From: Burkholderiales bacterium C2
GTDB taxonomy: Bacteria > Pseudomonadota > Gammaproteobacteria > Burkholderiales > Burkholderiaceae_C
Length of the DNA: 64,000 nucleotides
Reading direction: 5' to 3'
Assembly: GCA_005503085.1 (NCBI GenBank)
Contig: SCOI01000002.1
Location: 1-64,000 of the forward strand
A program made the translations under genes and the position numbers. Positions 61,111 through 64,000 of this stretch are shown piece after piece. The notes under the pieces are model-generated. The model did not search any database. It worked only from the letters and a program-made list of their open reading frames with translations, and had not been told where the DNA came from. Within the stretch, counting starts at the first letter, position 1, and every line of letters begins with the position of its first letter.

Positions 61111-61848
61111 CTACTCGCCGCCGGCCGCCGCCAGCGCCGCCCGCCTTCGGCGCTCGCGGCTGTTGGCCAGATGGGTGCGCATCGCCGCGCGGGCGGCCTC
61201 GGGGTCCTGGGCGCTGATCGCGTCGAGGATGTGCTGGTGTTCGGCATTGACCCGCGTCAGATAGGCCAGGCGCTCGGCCGGGGCCACGCTGTCCAGGCCC
61301 GGCAGGCGCGCGCGCGGGATGCTGGGCGCACCCAGCGTGCCCATCAGCTGCTCGAAATGCGGATTGCCGGTGGCGCGGGCAATCTCCAGATGGAACTGGA
61401 AATCGGCCGCCACCGCATCGCGCCCGGCCTCGGCGGCGGCGGCAAACGCGGCCAGCGCCTCCTGCATCGCGGCCAGTTGGGCCGCGCTGCGGCGCTGCGC
61501 AGCCAGCGCCGCCGCCTCGGTCTCGACGCCGATGCGCAGCTCCAGCACCGCGACCACATCGGTGAGCGTGCCCATCTGATCGGGGGCGATGCGAAACGCC
61601 GCGCCCTCGCCCAGGCCCAGCACAAAGGTGCCGATGCCGTGCCGCGTCTCGACCAGGCCGGCAGCCTGCAGCTTGGAGATGGCCTCGCGCACCACGGTGC
61701 GGCTGACCTCGAACTCGGCCATGATGGCCGCCTCGGTGGGCAGCTTGTCGCCGGCATTGAGCCTGCCTTCGCGGATGCGATCGCCCAACGCCTCCACGAG
61801 GCCCAGGGCCAGGGTCTTGGGGCGCCGTCGGCCGGTGATGGCGTTCAA
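61111..61848 (-). CDS. GntR family regulator, FadR/FCD group
   Basis: 245 residues. The winged helix is at about 15-75 ('AGDKLPTEAAIMAEFEVSRTVVREAISKLQAAGLVETRHGIGTFVL') and the FCD ligand domain follows, with 'DFQFHLEIARATGN' and 'HQHILDAI' carrying metal-type Asp/His positions. FadR-group regulators with FCD domains commonly sense sugar acids. Its start overlaps the IclR gene by ATGA. It is a candidate regulator of the glucarate operon and of this pectin operon. Confidence 0.9.
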   Translation of the reverse strand: MNAITGRRRPKTLALGLVEALGDRIREGRLNAGDKLPTEAAIMAEFEVSRTVVREAISKLQAAGLVETRHGIGTFVLGLGEGAAFRIAPDQMGTLTDVVAVLELRIGVETEAAALAAQRRSAAQLAAMQEALAAFAAAAEAGRDAVAADFQFHLEIARATGNPHFEQLMGTLGAPSIPRARLPGLDSVAPAERLAYLTRVNAEHQHILDAISAQDPEAARAAMRTHLANSRERRRRAALAAAGGE

Positions 61849-62675
61849 GTTCGGGCGCGCGCGGCCTTGGCCGGCGGGTCGAGCGGGAACTGCGTGCAGC
61901 CCAGCCGCGCCGAGATATCGCGGCTGGCACCTTGCAGCATCGCCACCACCTCGCCCTCCTTGGCCTCGTCGTAGCGGAAGGTCGGGAAGGAGACGCTCAG
62001 GCCCGCGATCGGCTGGTTCAGCCGGTCGAAGATGGGCACGCCCAGGCAGCGGATATGGTCGTCAAACTCCTCGCGGTCCTCGCCAAAGCCCTGGGCCTTG
62101 ACGCGGTCCAGTTCGGCCTGGAAGGCGGCCGGCTCGACGATGGTCTTGTCGCGGAAGCGCTTGAACTCGGCGCCCTGCAGGATGCGCTCGCGGCGCTGCG
62201 GATGCTCCCAGGCCATCAGCACCTTGCCGATCGCGGTGCAGTGCAGCGGCGCACGCCGGCCGACGCGCGAATACATGCCCAGCATATGGCGCGAGTCGAC
62301 CTTGTGGACATAGATGATCTCGCTGTCGATCAGGGTGCCCAGATGGACCGTCTCGCCGGTGGCGTCGGCCAGCATCTGCATATGGTGCTTGGCCAGATCG
62401 ATCAGCTCCGGATACTGCAGCGCCTTGGTGCCCAGCTCGAAGGCCTTCATCGTCAGGCCGTAACGCTCGCTGTCGGCCTCCTGGCGCACATAGCCCAGGG
62501 TCATCATGGTCTGCAGAAAACGGTAGACCGTGGCCTTGGGCATGGCCAGGCGCACCGACAGATCGGAGATGCCGGTCTCGCTGCGTTCGGACAAGGCCTG
62601 CAGGATGGCAAATACCTTGAGCACCGCCGCCACCGATTCGGGCTGCTGCTTGCCGTCGTTCAGATCGTCATCCAT
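61845..62675 (-). CDS. IclR family regulator, KdgR-like
   Basis: 276 residues. The winged helix ('SVAAVLKVFAILQALSERSETGISDLSVRLAMPKATVYRFLQTMMTLGYV', about 14-63) and the IclR effector domain ('ETVHLGTLIDSEIIYVHKVDS', 'PLHCTAIGKVLMA', 'DDHIRCLGVPIFD') are complete. The sequence resembles KdgR, which senses 2-keto-3-deoxygluconate from pectin breakdown, and the adjacent pectate lyase supports this. It sits 30 bp after the lyase gene. Confidence 0.88.
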   Translation of the reverse strand: MDDDLNDGKQQPESVAAVLKVFAILQALSERSETGISDLSVRLAMPKATVYRFLQTMMTLGYVRQEADSERYGLTMKAFELGTKALQYPELIDLAKHHMQMLADATGETVHLGTLIDSEIIYVHKVDSRHMLGMYSRVGRRAPLHCTAIGKVLMAWEHPQRRERILQGAEFKRFRDKTIVEPAAFQAELDRVKAQGFGEDREEFDDHIRCLGVPIFDRLNQPIAGLSVSFPTFRYDEAKEGEVVAMLQGASRDISARLGCTQFPLDPPAKAARART

Positions 62676-62705
62676 GCCGTGTTTCGCTTTGTTTGGTCTG
62701 GCGTT

Positions 62706-64000
62706 TCAATTGTGCTGGATTATCGCCGCGCCGGCCCCGGCACGAACCCGTGCCGCGACGGACTCGACCGGATCCAGCGGCCCGTGCAGACGCGGCTGCC
62801 AGCCGACATCGCCGCCCAGCTCGGCCCCGGCGGCGCGCAGCGCGGCGCCCAGGTCCAGCGGCCGGCCGTTGTGCAGCGAGTCGCGGTCGCTGAAGACCTG
62901 CCCCTTCAGCACCCGGGCCAGCCGCGCCGCCGGGATCTCCGCCGGGGTTTCCCAGACATTGCGCTCGCTGACGATGCGCGAGGCCAGGCCTATGCCTATC
63001 GAGTAGCCATAGGGGTAGTCGCCGTCGCTGCGGGCCACAAACAGATTGTTGTAGAGATGGACCTGGCCGTAGCGCACCCGCGGCGTGCGCTCCATCAGCG
63101 CCTCCCAGAAGTTGCGATGCAGGCTCACGCGCAGCCGGCCGGCATCGCCCGTGTGCCTGTCGCTGCCGCCGATCAGGCTGGTCTTGTCGTGGCGCGAGAA
63201 ATGGTTCCAGGACACGGTCACGAGGTCGGACTGCTGGGTGATGTCCAGCAGCCCGTCATGGTGCTGCAGGGGCCGGCCCAGCGCGACGCGGGCCTGGCGA
63301 TCGGTGCGCGCGCCGTCGTCGAAGCTGCAATGGTCTATCCACACATGGGTCGCGCCGCGCAGCGCGACGGTGTCGTACTCCGAGTTCCATTCGCCGGCAG
63401 CGCCGTCGAGCGGGTCCCAGGCCGGGAAGAAGTCGTAGGCATCGGCGAACTGCAGGCCGCGCAGGATGATGTTGTCCACCTTGTCCAGCAGCAGCATGCC
63501 GTTGACAAAACCGGCGCCCGGCGCGGCGCCGACCAGCGTCGTGTTGGACGGAATGCGCAGCACGACGCGCTGGGCCTGGGCCCGCACCGAGCGCTGGCGC
63601 GCCTCCTCCAGCGGCCCCTCGGGCGGCTTGCGGCCCCAGACAGCCGGATCGTAGGCGCGCAGATAGGCCTCGAAGTCGAAGCCCGGATCGCGGTAGTCCT
63701 CGTAGCCCAGCGGCCGGCCGGCGGCGTCGCTGCTCAGATCGATGCGGGCCAGCAGGTAGATGATCTTGGGCCGCTGACCGGCCGCCAGCGCGGCCTCCAG
63801 CTCGGCACGCTTGCGCACCCGGTAGACATCGGCCGGTGCGGCCGCCGCGCCGCCGGTGGTGCCGCCCTCGGCGGCCGCCCAGCCCTCATCCAGCGCCAGG
63901 ATCTCGCGCCCCCAGTCGCGCGGCGCGACGCGGTTGCGGTACTCGGCCATGCGGTTCTGCGCGGCATCGAAGGGGCGGCGCGAGGTCGAGCGGGACCAGG
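62706..64000 (-). CDS. Pectate lyase (polysaccharide lyase family 1), C-terminal part
   Basis: The frame stays open to the window edge: the 16 codons before the ATG at 63948-63950 continue the reading frame ('...PFDAAQNRMAEYRNRVAPRDWG'), so the true start and signal peptide are off the window. Family blocks include 'RIPSNTTLVGAAPGAGFV', 'NIILRGLQFADAYDFFPAWDP', 'ATHVWIDHCSFDDG' (calcium-binding region), 'VTVSWNHFSRHDKTSLIGGSD' and 'TPRVRYGQVHLYNNLF' (catalytic Arg). It cleaves polygalacturonate by beta-elimination, probably outside the cell or in the periplasm. It leads the pel-iclR-gntR run. Confidence 0.9.
   Translation of the reverse strand, partial: WSRSTSRRPFDAAQNRMAEYRNRVAPRDWGREILALDEGWAAAEGGTTGGAAAAPADVYRVRKRAELEAALAAGQRPKIIYLLARIDLSSDAAGRPLGYEDYRDPGFDFEAYLRAYDPAVWGRKPPEGPLEEARQRSVRAQAQRVVLRIPSNTTLVGAAPGAGFVNGMLLLDKVDNIILRGLQFADAYDFFPAWDPLDGAAGEWNSEYDTVALRGATHVWIDHCSFDDGARTDRQARVALGRPLQHHDGLLDITQQSDLVTVSWNHFSRHDKTSLIGGSDRHTGDAGRLRVSLHRNFWEALMERTPRVRYGQVHLYNNLFVARSDGDYPYGYSIGIGLASRIVSERNVWETPAEIPAARLARVLKGQVFSDRDSLHNGRPLDLGAALRAAGAELGGDVGWQPRLHGPLDPVESVAARVRAGAGAAIIQHN

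Noticed and set aside
1-64000. CRISPR arrays, prophage, insertion sequences, rRNA
   Set aside because: I looked for regularly spaced repeats, integrase or transposase motifs and conserved rRNA segments and saw none.

Overview
This is a strongly GC-rich bacterial chromosome segment with dense genes, short overlaps and operons. The gene content points to a betaproteobacterium of the order Burkholderiales, in the Roseateles/Rubrivivax/Pelomonas neighbourhood. The pointers are the ybiB-cysI-DUF934 sulfur cluster, Bug-type solute-binding proteins without permeases, BMP-type purine nucleoside ABC genes, DUF4124 and DUF1993 proteins, and a pectate lyase. The genus is inference. I saw no insertion sequence, prophage, CRISPR array or rRNA.

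Layout. 0-5.8 kb: miscellaneous genes (cupin, two DUF1993 paralogues, a DUF4399 secreted protein) around a large membrane HD-GYP c-di-GMP phosphodiesterase. 5.8-15.1 kb: an assimilatory sulfate reduction block (ybiB, sulfite-exporter-like permease, cysI, DUF934, cysH, cysD, cysN, siroheme methyltransferase), then a 7Fe ferredoxin and a ferredoxin-NADP reductase that could feed the CysJ-less sulfite reductase. 15.1-17.6 kb: a TPP riboswitch with two extra stem-loops controls a TonB-dependent receptor, probably a thiamin-related outer-membrane transporter. 17.6-22.7 kb: two identical tRNA-Asn genes, then small redox and zinc-ribbon genes, a leucine-rich-repeat protein kinase, a nucleotidyltransferase and a LysR regulator with a divergent small ORF. 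22.7-27.3 kb: an outer-membrane factor-macA-macB tripartite efflux operon. 27.3-36 kb: a structured leader with a 23-residue ORF ahead of rsgA, a serine hydrolase, a second TonB receptor, an AraC/GyrI-like regulator and an S9 peptidase.

36-47 kb is a purine uptake and catabolism module. A LysR regulator, guanine deaminase and a four-gene BMP-type ABC importer run leftward, and xdhA-xdhB run rightward. Guanine deaminated to xanthine would be oxidised to urate. 47-52.8 kb holds an M48 protease, a lipoprotein amidase, a zinc-ribbon/TAXI pair with a shared C-terminal cysteine motif, and an FNR-like regulator divergent from a hemerythrin protein. 52.8-59.1 kb is a complete glucarate catabolic operon (dehydratase, aldolase, tartronate semialdehyde reductase, glycerate kinase, two Bug proteins) behind a palindromic operator. 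59.2-61.1 kb holds a DUF4124 protein, an APH(6)-like kinase and a DUF4287 protein. 61.1-64 kb is a leftward pectate lyase-IclR-GntR(FadR) operon; the lyase runs off the window. Together the last two blocks suggest pectin and aldarate use.

The points most worth a second look are the riboswitch with its inserted hairpins and start-codon hairpin, a strand-biased 14-bp word that recurs inside genes in different reading frames, the rsgA leader, and the LRR-kinase operon.
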